Assembly (NCBI GenBank): GCA_013815685.1
Contig: JACDFR010000033.1
Span: 1-46,916 of the forward strand
Length of the DNA: 46,916 nucleotides
DNA from: Ramlibacter sp.
GTDB lineage: Bacteria > Pseudomonadota > Gammaproteobacteria > Burkholderiales > Burkholderiaceae_C
Reading direction: 5' to 3'
Positions 8,219-15,812 of the stretch are shown piece after piece. Position 1 is the stretch's first letter; each line of letters opens with the position of its first letter. The position numbers were made by a program, and so were the translations under genes. The notes below the pieces were generated by a model. It worked only from the letters and a program-made list of their open reading frames with translations. It did not search any database and was not told the origin of the DNA.

Positions 8219-9016
8219 TCAGTAAGCGAAAACGCGGTAGCTCTCGGCGGGCGCCAGCACCTGGTCGTCAGGCACCACCGGGTTGAAGCGCAGCAGTTTG
8301 CGGCCCACCGGCGACAGATGGTCCCAGCTGCCTTGCGGAACACGGATGTTGACTTCGGGGCGATAGAGCCAGCGCCGGCTGTAGCCCAGCACCACCATGG
8401 GACGCGGCTCATCGGTTTTGTTGGGCGTTCCGCGGTGCACGGCCCGGACGTCCCGGATCATCACGTCGCCCATGGCCATCTTGTAGCGATGCGGGGCGAC
8501 GGCGCCCGAGGCGATGCCGGCCAGGGCCTCTTCCTTGTTCATGCGATGCGTGCCAAGCGTGGTTTCGAAGGGGCCATTTTCGTCGTTGACGTCGCACAAG
8601 GCGAAGTTCACGGCGATCTGGAACGAGGGCGTGTCATTGTCGCCGGTCTCGGGAAACAGCAGCGGCGTGTCGGCATGCCATGTCTGGTAGTCGGACCCCT
8701 TCAGCGGCGTGTCGCTGGCCAGCTGGCAGAGAACCGGGTCAGGGCCGGCGACGCGCTCGACAATGGCCAGGACGTCGGGGTCTTCATAGATTCCGGGGTC
8801 GGCGAAGATCCCTTCGAACGGCAGCGTCACATAGAAACGCTGGGCGCCGCGGTTCGGGTCGTCCCGGTCCTTTTCCACCTGGGCTTCGAAAAGGGGCTGG
8901 AAGGCCTCGCGCCAGCGCGCCAGCTTGTCCCGGGGAAAGTGATTGGGCAGCAGGACCAGGCTGTCGCGGTTGAAATCGTGGGCGAAGGAATCGTGTTCGG
9001 CAGCGGTGTAGCGCAT
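8219..9016 (-). CDS. Phytanoyl-CoA dioxygenase (PhyH)-family Fe(II)/2-oxoglutarate oxygenase
   Basis: A 265-residue protein of the PhyH superfamily. The metal-binding HxD...H triad is seen as WHAD (H114, D116) and VHRGTPN (H194), with a following Arg-rich segment that could bind 2-oxoglutarate (R205 or R214/R215). Family members hydroxylate or oxidatively cleave diverse small molecules. ATG 9016 has no Shine-Dalgarno; a TAGACT hexamer sits exactly six bases upstream, predicting a leaderless transcript that heads the four-gene operon. Grouping with a mutarotase, a lactonase and a TauE exporter suggests oxygenolytic attack on a sugar derivative, possibly a sulfosugar; the substrate is inference only. 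Confidence 0.9.
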   Translation of the reverse strand: MRYTAAEHDSFAHDFNRDSLVLLPNHFPRDKLARWREAFQPLFEAQVEKDRDDPNRGAQRFYVTLPFEGIFADPGIYEDPDVLAIVERVAGPDPVLCQLASDTPLKGSDYQTWHADTPLLFPETGDNDTPSFQIAVNFALCDVNDENGPFETTLGTHRMNKEEALAGIASGAVAPHRYKMAMGDVMIRDVRAVHRGTPNKTDEPRPMVVLGYSRRWLYRPEVNIRVPQGSWDHLSPVGRKLLRFNPVVPDDQVLAPAESYRVFAY

Positions 9017-9022
9017 GGCGGC

Positions 9023-9028
9023 AGTCTA
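9023..9028 (-). promoter_or_regulatory. Predicted -10 box (TAGACT) for leaderless phyH operon
   Basis: TAGACT on the minus strand, then GCCGCC, then the ATG at 9016. The terminator-like palindrome at 9032-9055 covers the position where a -35 would lie, so that palindrome could also act as an operator. Confidence 0.45.
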
Positions 9029-9031
9029 GGG

Positions 9032-9055
9032 AAAACCGCACGCGGCCGCGTGTGG
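9032..9055 (-). terminator. Probable intrinsic terminator after pcaF
   Basis: On the minus strand an 8-bp stem with one G-T pair closes on GGCC and is followed by TTTT. It contains a perfect 14-bp palindrome (CACGCGGCCGCGTG, 9039-9052) and begins 34 bp after the pcaF stop. The U-tract is short, so termination may be partial. Confidence 0.5.
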
Positions 9056-9088
9056 TCCCCGGTCACAATTGGCACAAGTTGTGGCGCG

Positions 9089-10294
9089 TCACACGCGTTC
9101 GAGGATCAGCGCGATGCCCTGCCCGACGCCGATACACATGGTGCACAGCGCATAGCGCCCGCCGGTTTTCTGCAGCTGGTTCACCGCCGTGGTCGCCAGC
9201 CGCGCGCCGGAAGCGCCCAGGGGGTGGCCGAGCGCGATCGCGCCGCCGTTGGGGTTGACGCGAGGATCGTCGTCCTTGAGGCCGAGCAATCGCAACACGG
9301 CGATGCCTTGCGCGGCGAACGCCTCATTAAGTTCGATGACGTCGAGCTGCTCCAGCTTGATGCCGGTGAGCGCCAGCACCTTCTGCGTTGCCGGTGCCGG
9401 CCCGATGCCCATGACGCGGGGCGGCACACCGGCCGTCGCCATGCCCACCACGCGCGCACGTGGCGTGAGGCCGTGCCGCGCCGCCGAAGCCTCGTCGGCC
9501 AGCAGCAACGCGCAGGCCCCGTCGTTCACGCCGCTGGCGTTGCCGGCGGTGACGGTGCCGTCGGGCTTTACTACGCCCTTGAGCTTGGCCAGCGCCTCCA
9601 GGCTGGTCTCGCGGGGATGCTCGTCGCGGGCCACGACGAGCGGATCGCCTTTTTTCTGGGCGATCGTCACCGGCGTGATCTCGGCGTCGAAGAAACCGGC
9701 TTTCTGCGCGGCCACGGCTTTCAGCTGCGAGGCCAGCGCCATGCGGTCCTGGGCCTCGCGCTCGATCTTGTAATCCCCCGCCACGTTCTCGGCGGTCTCG
9801 GGCATGGAGTCGACGCCATGCATTTCCTTCATCCGCTGATTGACAAAGCGCCAGCCGATGGTCGTGTCGTAGACGGCATTGGCACGCGAGAAGGCGCTTT
9901 CTGCCTTGGGCATCACAAAGGGCGCCCGGCTCATGCTCTCCACGCCTCCCGCGATCATGAGCGTTGCCTCGCCGGACTTGATCGCACGCGCGGCCGTTCC
10001 CACGGCGTCCAGGCCGGATCCGCACAGGCGGTTGATGGTGGCGCCGGCGACATCGACCGGCAGGCCCGCCAGCAGGCTGGCCATATGGGCCACATTGCGG
10101 TTGTCTTCGCCCGCCTGGTTGGCACAGCCGAACAGCACGTCGGTCAGCGCCTGCCAATCCACGCCGGGGTTGCGCGCCATCAGTGCCTTGAGCGGGATGG
10201 CGCCCAGGTCATCGGTGCGCACCGACGCAAGCGCGCCGCCGTACCGACCGAAGGGCGTGCGGATGGCGTCGCAGATGAAGGCTTGTCTTGTCAT
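9089..10294 (-). CDS. pcaF: Beta-ketoadipyl-CoA thiolase
   Basis: A 401-residue thiolase that cleaves 3-oxoadipyl-CoA to succinyl-CoA and acetyl-CoA, the last step of the beta-ketoadipate pathway. Catalytic residues are C91 (NRLCGSG), H357 (GHPLGASG) and C387 in the C-terminal CTMCIGVGQG motif. Length matches PcaF. The ATG overlaps the pcaJ stop (ATGA), so it is coupled to the two CoA-transferase genes, which supports PcaF over a generic acetyl-CoA acetyltransferase. A terminator-like hairpin follows. Confidence 0.93.
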   Translation of the reverse strand: MTRQAFICDAIRTPFGRYGGALASVRTDDLGAIPLKALMARNPGVDWQALTDVLFGCANQAGEDNRNVAHMASLLAGLPVDVAGATINRLCGSGLDAVGTAARAIKSGEATLMIAGGVESMSRAPFVMPKAESAFSRANAVYDTTIGWRFVNQRMKEMHGVDSMPETAENVAGDYKIEREAQDRMALASQLKAVAAQKAGFFDAEITPVTIAQKKGDPLVVARDEHPRETSLEALAKLKGVVKPDGTVTAGNASGVNDGACALLLADEASAARHGLTPRARVVGMATAGVPPRVMGIGPAPATQKVLALTGIKLEQLDVIELNEAFAAQGIAVLRLLGLKDDDPRVNPNGGAIALGHPLGASGARLATTAVNQLQKTGGRYALCTMCIGVGQGIALILERV

Positions 10295-10953
10295 GAGTAC
10301 TGCTCCAGGGGCCGGGCCGCGATCGGCAGCCCGACAAGTTGTTCGAGTTCTGCATGCGACAGACCTTCCACCGCATCGATGAGTTTCAGGCCATCGGCCG
10401 TGCATTCCAGCGTAGCAAGGTCGCAATAGATGCGCTTGACGCAGGCAATGCCGGTGAGCGGATAGCTGCAGTTCGCGACCACCTTGCTTTCGCCCTTTCT
10501 GGTCAGCAGGTCCATCATGACCCAGGTCTGCCTGGCGCCGATGGCCAGGTCCATGGCGCCACCGACGGCGGGAATCGCATCTTTTTCGCCGGTGTGCCAA
10601 TTGGCCAGGTCACCGGTGGCCGAGACCTGGAACGCGCCCAGCACGCAGATATCCAGATGGCCGCCACGCATCATGGCGAAGCTGTCGGCATGATGGAAGA
10701 ACGCCCCGCCCGGCAGCAGTGTCACGGGCTGCTTGCCCGCATTAATGATGTCGTAGTCTTCCTCGCCCGCCGCGGGCGCCGGGCCCACGCCCAGGATGCC
10801 GTTCTCACTGTGCAGGATGACTTCGATGTCCGCCGGCAGATGATTGGCCACCAGCGTGGGCATGCCGATGCCGAGGTTGACATAGGCACCGTCGTGGATA
10901 TCGCGCGCGACGCGCTGGGCAAGCTGGTCCTTGGTGCGCCTTTGATAGGTCAT
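10291..10953 (-). CDS. pcaJ: 3-oxoadipate CoA-transferase subunit B
   Basis: A 220-residue beta subunit of a family I CoA-transferase. It carries the active-site glutamate in SENGILGVGP (E50), which forms the acyl-CoA thioester intermediate, and the GIGMPT loop. Together with the A subunit it moves CoA from succinyl-CoA to 3-oxoadipate. The gene starts 10 bp after pcaI ends and overlaps pcaF by four bases. By sequence alone it could be a 3-oxoacid (acetoacetate) transferase; the pcaF and pcaHG neighbours make PcaJ the better call. Confidence 0.92.
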   Translation of the reverse strand: MTYQRRTKDQLAQRVARDIHDGAYVNLGIGMPTLVANHLPADIEVILHSENGILGVGPAPAAGEEDYDIINAGKQPVTLLPGGAFFHHADSFAMMRGGHLDICVLGAFQVSATGDLANWHTGEKDAIPAVGGAMDLAIGARQTWVMMDLLTRKGESKVVANCSYPLTGIACVKRIYCDLATLECTADGLKLIDAVEGLSHAELEQLVGLPIAARPLEQYS

Positions 10954-10963
10954 GTGCCCTCCT

Positions 10964-11665
10964 TCAGGCCGCTTGCTTGAAGCCGCCGGCCTGCGTCGCC
11001 ACGCGGTCGATCTTGACGATCTTGCTGACGAAGATGCCCGGCGTGACAATATCCTCCGGATCGAACGACCCCAGCGGGACGATGTCGTGGACGGTGGCGA
11101 CGGTGCGTTGTGCCGCCATGGCCATCACCGGCCCGAAGTTGCGCGCCGCCTTCCGGTAAGTGAGGTTACCCCACCGGTCCCCGCGCTCGGCCTTGATCAG
11201 CGCCACGTCGCCATGGATCGGATACTCCAGGACATAGGGCCGGCCCTCGATAACACGCGTTTCCTTGCCCTTGGCCAGGTCCGTGCCGTAGCCGGTGGGC
11301 GTGAAAAACGCCCCCACGCCCGCGCCCGCGGCCCGGATGCGCTCGGCGAGGTTGCCTTGCGGCACCAGTTCCAGTTCGATCTTGCCGCTGCGGTAAAGGG
11401 CATCGAAAACGTGGCTGTCCGCCTGGCGGGGAAAGCTGCAGATGATCTTGCGCACGCGCCCGGTTTTCAGCAGCGCCGCCAGGCCCTGCTCGGCGTTACC
11501 CGCGTTGTTGTTCACGATGGTGAGGTCGCGCGCGCCCTGCGCTATCAAGCCGTCGATCAGCTCATTGGGTATCCCGGCAGTACCGAAACCGCCGATCATG
11601 ACGCGGGCGCCATCGCGCATGTCTTGCAGCGCCTCGGCAATGCCGGCCGCTATCTTGTCGATCAT
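10964..11665 (-). CDS. pcaI: 3-oxoadipate CoA-transferase subunit A
   Basis: A 233-residue alpha subunit of a family I CoA-transferase, with the glycine-rich CoA-binding motif GGFGTAGIP (~25-33) and the usual TGYGTD segment. It is first of the pcaI-pcaJ-pcaF operon. ATG 11665 has AAGGA six bases upstream, an ordinary Shine-Dalgarno start, unlike the leaderless-type starts of several neighbours. No PcaR/PcaQ-type regulator gene is in the window. Confidence 0.92.
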   Translation of the reverse strand: MIDKIAAGIAEALQDMRDGARVMIGGFGTAGIPNELIDGLIAQGARDLTIVNNNAGNAEQGLAALLKTGRVRKIICSFPRQADSHVFDALYRSGKIELELVPQGNLAERIRAAGAGVGAFFTPTGYGTDLAKGKETRVIEGRPYVLEYPIHGDVALIKAERGDRWGNLTYRKAARNFGPVMAMAAQRTVATVHDIVPLGSFDPEDIVTPGIFVSKIVKIDRVATQAGGFKQAA

Positions 11666-11739
11666 CCGAGGTCCTTGTCAAAGCCGGCAGCGCTTGTCCT
11701 GATGGTGAACGAGCGCTCCGTGGTAATTTTATGTCGGCC

Positions 11740-11961
11740 CTAGCGTCGCTTGAAGCTCACGGCCAGCAGGATGCCGCCCAGCACCATGGAACCCAGGCTC
11801 AGCCATTGAGGCACATTCACTGCTTCCTGCTCCTGGACCTGCAGCTTGATCGGCCCGAGCTGAGCCTTCGTCGTACTCTTGGTGAAGCTGAACCCGCCTG
11901 TGAAAAGGCCGGCCAGGCCCAGCACCAGCAACAAGGTTCCGATGATTCGTGTGGCAGTCAT
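11740..11961 (-). CDS. Small two-helix membrane protein (DUF3185-like)
   Basis: A 73-residue protein with a hydrophobic helix at residues ~5-24 (IIGTLLLVLGLAGLFTGG) and another at ~53-69, joined by a polar loop containing the conserved-looking QEQEAVNVPQWL. This resembles DUF3185-type small membrane proteins of unknown function. GGAG precedes the ATG. It stands between the two pca groups but has no evident metabolic link to them. Confidence 0.8.
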   Translation of the reverse strand: MTATRIIGTLLLVLGLAGLFTGGFSFTKSTTKAQLGPIKLQVQEQEAVNVPQWLSLGSMVLGGILLAVSFKRR

Positions 11962-12049
11962 GTCGTTCTCCGTGCCGGTGGTGGGCGAGAGGGGCCGCTG
12001 GCTCCGGCGGCGCCTTGCCGGCCCTCACGGCAGAGTAGCACGCGCATGC

Positions 12050-12055
12050 TAGGCT
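12050..12055 (+). promoter_or_regulatory. Predicted -10 box (TAGGCT) for leaderless DUF1841 gene
   Basis: TAGGCT is followed by GGGCGC and the ATG at 12062, with no Shine-Dalgarno. Confidence 0.4.
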
Positions 12056-12061
12056 GGGCGC

Positions 12062-12493
12062 ATGTTCAACCCTTCGCAATCGGATGTGCGGCGGTTCTTC
12101 TGCGCCGTGCACGCCAAAGGCCGTGACGGCCAGCCCATGGATGCGCTGGAAACCCTGGCCGCGCAGTGGCTCGAAAATCACCCCGAGTACCACCCCGAGC
12201 TGGCCGACGCGCAGGCGGCCGTCGCCAAGGTGTTCGACCCCGGCGGCGGCGCCAATCCGTTCCTGCATCTGTCGATGCACCTGTCGATCAGCGAACAGTG
12301 CTCCATCGACCAGCCGCGGGGCATCCGCCAGGCCATCGAATTGCTGGCGGCTCGGCGTGATTCGGTGCACGACGCCCATCACGAGGCCATGGAATGCCTG
12401 GGGCAGATGCTGTGGGAAAGCCAGCGGTCGGGGAGCCCGCCGGACGGCGCCGCCTATATCGAGTGCGTACAGCGCCGGGCGACCCGGGATTGA
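12062..12493 (+). CDS. DUF1841 family protein
   Basis: A 143-residue cytosolic protein of the DUF1841 family, conserved in Betaproteobacteria and without a known function. Features are the start MFNPSQSDVRRFF, the central NPFLHLSMHLSISEQ and the HDAHHEAMECLG motif near the C-terminus; the several conserved His could bind metal, but this is not established. The start codon follows a -10-like hexamer at leaderless spacing. It ends 13 bp before pcaH, although pcaH has its own -10-like box. Confidence 0.9.
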   Translation: MFNPSQSDVRRFFCAVHAKGRDGQPMDALETLAAQWLENHPEYHPELADAQAAVAKVFDPGGGANPFLHLSMHLSISEQCSIDQPRGIRQAIELLAARRDSVHDAHHEAMECLGQMLWESQRSGSPPDGAAYIECVQRRATRD

Positions 12494-12494
12494 T

Positions 12495-12500
12495 TAAAGT
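12495..12500 (+). promoter_or_regulatory. Predicted -10 box (TAAAGT) for leaderless pcaH
   Basis: TAAAGT, six bases (GCTGCC), then the ATG at 12507. It lies in the 13-bp gap between the DUF1841 gene and pcaH, so pcaHG could be transcribed independently. Confidence 0.4.
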
Positions 12501-12506
12501 GCTGCC

Positions 12507-13214
12507 ATGACCCGATTCATTTCCCCCCGGGACTGGGCAAGCCACCCGCCCTATGTTTTTGCCGGCTACAAATCGACCGCCAAGCGCGGCCCCACCCAGC
12601 CCCTCGTGCCGCTGAAGGCTGCGCTGGGGGAGCTGGCGCAGCCGGTGTACGGCCACGACACCGTCGGCGAGCTCGATCACGACCTCACCCGCAACGCCCG
12701 GCGCAATGGCGAGCCGCTGGGGGAGCGCATGATCCTGGCGGGCCAGGTGCTGGACGACCGGCGCCGGCCCGTTGCCGACACGCTCGTCGAGCTGTGGCAG
12801 GCCAATGCCTGCGGCCGGTACGTGCACAAGGCCGACCAGCACGATGCGCCGCTCGATCCGAACTTCCTGGGCGCGGGGCGGTGCCTCACCGACGCCGACG
12901 GCCGCTATCGCTTTCTCACCGTCAAGCCGGGCGCCTATCCCTGGGGCAACCACCCGAACGCATGGCGCCCGCAGCACATCCACCTGTCCCTGTTCGGCCG
13001 GCATTTCGCCAGCCGCCTGGTGACGCAGATGTACTTTCCGGGAGATCCCCTGCACCAGTACGACCCCATGGTCATGAGCGCCCCCGAGCGGCTGCGCAAA
13101 CGCCTGATCGCGGACTTCAGCCTGGATGTGACCGAAGAAGGCTTCGCGCTCGGCTACATCTTCGACATCGTGCTGCGCGGCGCCGACGAAACCCCCTTCG
13201 AGAGCCGCCCATGA
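12507..13214 (+). CDS. pcaH: Protocatechuate 3,4-dioxygenase beta subunit
   Basis: A 235-residue intradiol dioxygenase subunit that opens protocatechuate to beta-carboxy-cis,cis-muconate. The non-heme Fe(III) ligands are all present: Y105 (GRYVH), Y144 (PGAYPW), H157 and H159 (PQHIHLS). The N-terminal region has the RPTQP-like segment (KRGPTQPLVPL). Its stop overlaps the pcaG start as ATGA. The gene lies near, but not in, the pcaIJF operon, which runs on the other strand. Confidence 0.96.
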   Translation: MTRFISPRDWASHPPYVFAGYKSTAKRGPTQPLVPLKAALGELAQPVYGHDTVGELDHDLTRNARRNGEPLGERMILAGQVLDDRRRPVADTLVELWQANACGRYVHKADQHDAPLDPNFLGAGRCLTDADGRYRFLTVKPGAYPWGNHPNAWRPQHIHLSLFGRHFASRLVTQMYFPGDPLHQYDPMVMSAPERLRKRLIADFSLDVTEEGFALGYIFDIVLRGADETPFESRP

Positions 13215-13828
13215 AGACGCCCTTGATGACCGGACAGCAAGCCGACTTCGGGCCGACGCCCTCGCAGACCGTCGGGCCTTTCTTCGCCTACGGACTGACC
13301 GCCCGCCAGTACGGCTACAACTTCGGCCAGCCGTTCGACGACGTGGTCGCATTACCGCAAGCGCAGGGCCAGCACATCGTGCTGGAGGGCTGCGTGTTCG
13401 ACGGCGATGGGCAGGCGATAGGCGACGCCATGGTCGAAATCAGCCAGGCCGACGCCCAGGGGCAGTATCCGGCGGACATCGAAGCAGTCCAGACGGGCGG
13501 CTTCCGCGGCTTCGGCCGCATGGGAACGGGTACCGACGCGCGCAAGCACTTTCGCTTTCGCACCGTCAAGCCGGGGGCAGAGGGGCCGGGCCAGGCGCCG
13601 CACATCAATGTCGTCGTGCTGATGCGCGGCCTTCTGCTGCATGCTTTCACGCGCATCTATTTCAGTGACGAGGCTGCCGCCAACGCGGCCGACCCGTTGC
13701 TGAACCGCGTCCCTGCGGACCGGCGCGAAACACTGATCGCCCAGCGCAGCGACGAGGGCGGCCTGCCGGCCTACCGGATCGACATCCACATGCAGGGGCC
13801 GCGCGAGACGGTGTTCTTCGACGTGTGA
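13211..13828 (+). CDS. pcaG: Protocatechuate 3,4-dioxygenase alpha subunit
   Basis: A 205-residue alpha subunit, homologous to PcaH but without the iron ligands, as expected; the equivalent of the His-x-His strand reads APHINVVVL. It starts TPSQTVGPFF after a short leader, as PcaG proteins do. Translation is coupled to pcaH by an ATGA overlap. A strong bidirectional terminator follows 25 bp after the stop. Confidence 0.95.
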   Translation: MKTPLMTGQQADFGPTPSQTVGPFFAYGLTARQYGYNFGQPFDDVVALPQAQGQHIVLEGCVFDGDGQAIGDAMVEISQADAQGQYPADIEAVQTGGFRGFGRMGTGTDARKHFRFRTVKPGAEGPGQAPHINVVVLMRGLLLHAFTRIYFSDEAAANAADPLLNRVPADRRETLIAQRSDEGGLPAYRIDIHMQGPRETVFFDV

Positions 13829-13844
13829 TCCCTCTTCGCCACAA

Positions 13845-13876
13845 AAGAAAAAGCCCGCTTCGCGGGCCTTTTTTCT
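13845..13876. terminator. Bidirectional intrinsic terminator between pcaG and the cytochrome c gene
   Basis: The stem GCCCGC/GCGGGC (13853-13858 with 13862-13867) closes on TTC. It is followed by a T-run on the plus strand and by an A-rich flank that reads as T-rich on the minus strand. It sits between two convergent genes and serves both. Confidence 0.9.
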
Positions 13877-13894
13877 AGGGGTGCGGCAGCGCCG

Positions 13895-14620
13895 CTACCT
13901 GAACCTGTTCTCGGGCTTGACCTTGAGGTCGCCTTCCAGCGCGCCGACGTAATTGGCCATGGCCTTGAGTTCGGCGTTGCTGAACTGCTTGGCGATGGCC
14001 CCCATGATGGCGTTGTTGCGGCCGACGGCGGGATTGTTTGCCGACTTGTAGGCCTTGAGTGCGACGAACATGTAGTCGGCGTGCTGACCGGCGATCTTCG
14101 GATAGCTGGGATCCAGCGGTTTGGCGAAGTTGGCGCCGTGGCACGACACGCAGTTCGCCTTCTGGAGCAGCGCGGCGACCTGCTGGCTCGGCTCCTTGCT
14201 GGGCTTGTCCGCCAGCGCCTTGCCCCTGTCTTGGCCGTGGGACTCGTAATAGGCGGCAACGTCGTTCATGTCCTGCTCGGACAGTGTTTCGGCGATGCCG
14301 CGCATCGTGGGGTGCTTGCGGTCGCCGCTCTTGTAGGCCGCCAGCGCCGCCGAGATGTACTTGGCACTCTGGCCCGAGATCATCGGCACCTTGTGGATCT
14401 CGGGGAAACTCGCCTGGTAGCCCTGGATGCCGTGGCAGCCGATGCACATGGCCACCTTGGCCTCGATCGACTTGGCACCGCCCGCTACAGAGGGCGTGGC
14501 GGCCGCCGAGGCCTTCTGCTGGGCGGGCGCCTGGGCCTGCGCCGGCACCGCAGGTGCCTGCGCATACGCGGTCACTGAAGCGACAGTCAGGGCCAGGAGC
14601 GTGGTCAACAACTTGTTCAT
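13895..14620 (-). CDS. Diheme cytochrome c4-type protein
   Basis: A 241-residue periplasmic protein with an N-terminal signal peptide (cleavage near AYA-QAP, ~20) and a short Ala/Pro/Gln-rich linker. Two class I cytochrome c domains carry CIGCH (59-63) and CVSCH (157-161), with Met ligands probably at M106 (PTMRGIA) and M206 (AIMGAIA). Tandem domains of this size are typical of cytochrome c4, which carries electrons from the bc1 complex to terminal oxidases. It is a single gene, divergent from moxR. A three-base TTC-looped terminator lies downstream. Confidence 0.93.
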   Translation of the reverse strand: MNKLLTTLLALTVASVTAYAQAPAVPAQAQAPAQQKASAAATPSVAGGAKSIEAKVAMCIGCHGIQGYQASFPEIHKVPMISGQSAKYISAALAAYKSGDRKHPTMRGIAETLSEQDMNDVAAYYESHGQDRGKALADKPSKEPSQQVAALLQKANCVSCHGANFAKPLDPSYPKIAGQHADYMFVALKAYKSANNPAVGRNNAIMGAIAKQFSNAELKAMANYVGALEGDLKVKPENRFR

Positions 14621-14712
14621 TTTGCGAGCACAATCGGGTGAGAGGTCAGTCTTCTTCTAATCAACCTTCGATTATATCCGGCGCCATCGCGCGCCTTTCA
14701 TCGGCATACCCC

Positions 14713-15567
14713 ATGAAATTCCAAGGCTCACAGAACTACGTCGCCACGCAAGACCTGATGCTCGCCGTGAACGCGGCCATCACACTCAAGCGCCCGCTGC
14801 TGGTCAAGGGCGAGCCCGGCACCGGCAAGACCATGCTCGCCGAAGAGGTGGCGCAGGCGTTGGACATGCCACTGCTGCAGTGGCACATCAAGTCGACGAC
14901 CAAGGCGCAGCAGGGGCTGTACGAATACGACGCCGTGAGCCGGCTGAGAGACTCCCAGCTGGCGGGCGTCGAGGGCTCCGCGCGCGTCAAGGACATCCAC
15001 AACTACATCGTCAAAGGCGTGCTGTGGCAGGCCTTCACCGCCGACAAGCCCGTCGCGCTCCTGATCGATGAAATCGACAAGGCTGACATCGAGTTCCCCA
15101 ACGACCTGCTGCGCGAGCTCGACCGGATGGAGTTCTACGTCTACGAGACGCGCGAGTTGGTCAAGGCCACGCACCGCCCGCTGGTTTTCATCACCTCGAA
15201 CAACGAAAAGGAGCTGCCGGACGCCTTCCTGCGCCGCTGCTTCTTCCATTACATCAAGTTCCCCGATGCCGACACGATGAAGCAGATCGTGGACGTGCAC
15301 TTCCCCGGACTGAAGAAGGAACTGCTCACCGCGGCGATGAAGACCTTCTACGACGTGCGCAGCCTGCCGGGACTGAAGAAAAAGCCCTCCACCAGCGAGC
15401 TGCTCGACTGGCTCAAGCTCCTGGTGGCCGAGGACATTCCCCTGGAAGCGCTGCAGAGCAAGGACGACAAGGTTGCCGTGCCGCCTTTGGTGGGCGCCCT
15501 GCTCAAGAATGAACAGGACGTTACCCTGTTCGAAAAGCTGGTGTTCATGCAGCGGCACAATCGTTAA
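14713..15567 (+). CDS. MoxR-family AAA+ ATPase
   Basis: A 284-residue AAA+ ATPase with Walker A GEPGTGKT (33-40), Walker B LLIDEIDKA (D119, E120), sensor 1 ITSNNEKELPDAFLRRC and a C-terminal helical lid. MoxR-type ATPases act as chaperones that assemble or activate metal-centre enzymes or complexes with a VWA-domain partner, which is encoded three genes downstream. ATG 14713 (MKFQGSQNYV) matches family starts; a longer upstream reading overlaps the cytochrome gene antisense and is rejected. The target enzyme is not evident here: no cox or CO-dehydrogenase genes are nearby. Confidence 0.93.
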   Translation: MKFQGSQNYVATQDLMLAVNAAITLKRPLLVKGEPGTGKTMLAEEVAQALDMPLLQWHIKSTTKAQQGLYEYDAVSRLRDSQLAGVEGSARVKDIHNYIVKGVLWQAFTADKPVALLIDEIDKADIEFPNDLLRELDRMEFYVYETRELVKATHRPLVFITSNNEKELPDAFLRRCFFHYIKFPDADTMKQIVDVHFPGLKKELLTAAMKTFYDVRSLPGLKKKPSTSELLDWLKLLVAEDIPLEALQSKDDKVAVPPLVGALLKNEQDVTLFEKLVFMQRHNR

Positions 15568-15593
15568 CAGTTTGAACTACCGAGGCAGGCCAG

Positions 15594-15812
15594 ATGAATC
15601 CTTTGCTGCTGGAAGGTCTCGCCGACGCCATCGGCTTCGTCGGCGGCTCGCTGCTGGGCTACTGGCTGGGGCGGGCTTTCGGCCTCGATATTTTCGAGGC
15701 GGGCTACAGCATTGCCAGCATCGGCGGCATCTTGCTGGCGGGGCTGGGCGGTGGCCTGGGTGTGCAGCTGGCCCGGCGCTGGCGCCTCGCGCGCACGAAG
15801 AAGGAAAATTGA
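15594..15812 (+). CDS. Small glycine-rich membrane protein, unknown function
   Basis: A 72-residue protein with two Gly-rich hydrophobic stretches (~11-28, GFVGGSLLGYWLGRAF, and ~38-57, ASIGGILLAGLGGGLGV) and a basic tail RRWRLARTKKEN. The helices contain GxxxG-like packing motifs. It lies 26 bp after moxR and its stop overlaps the start of the GNAT gene by one base (TGATG), so it is part of the operon. I do not recognise a family. Confidence 0.75.
   Translation: MNPLLLEGLADAIGFVGGSLLGYWLGRAFGLDIFEAGYSIASIGGILLAGLGGGLGVQLARRWRLARTKKEN

Noticed and set aside
7709..10429. 906-codon plus-strand open frame across the epimerase, dioxygenase and thiolase genes
   Set aside because: It runs antisense through several well-supported genes and shows no recognisable domain.
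14059..14712. Upstream extension of moxR
   Set aside because: It overlaps the cytochrome c4 gene antisense and encodes Arg/Pro-rich sequence without homology signs.
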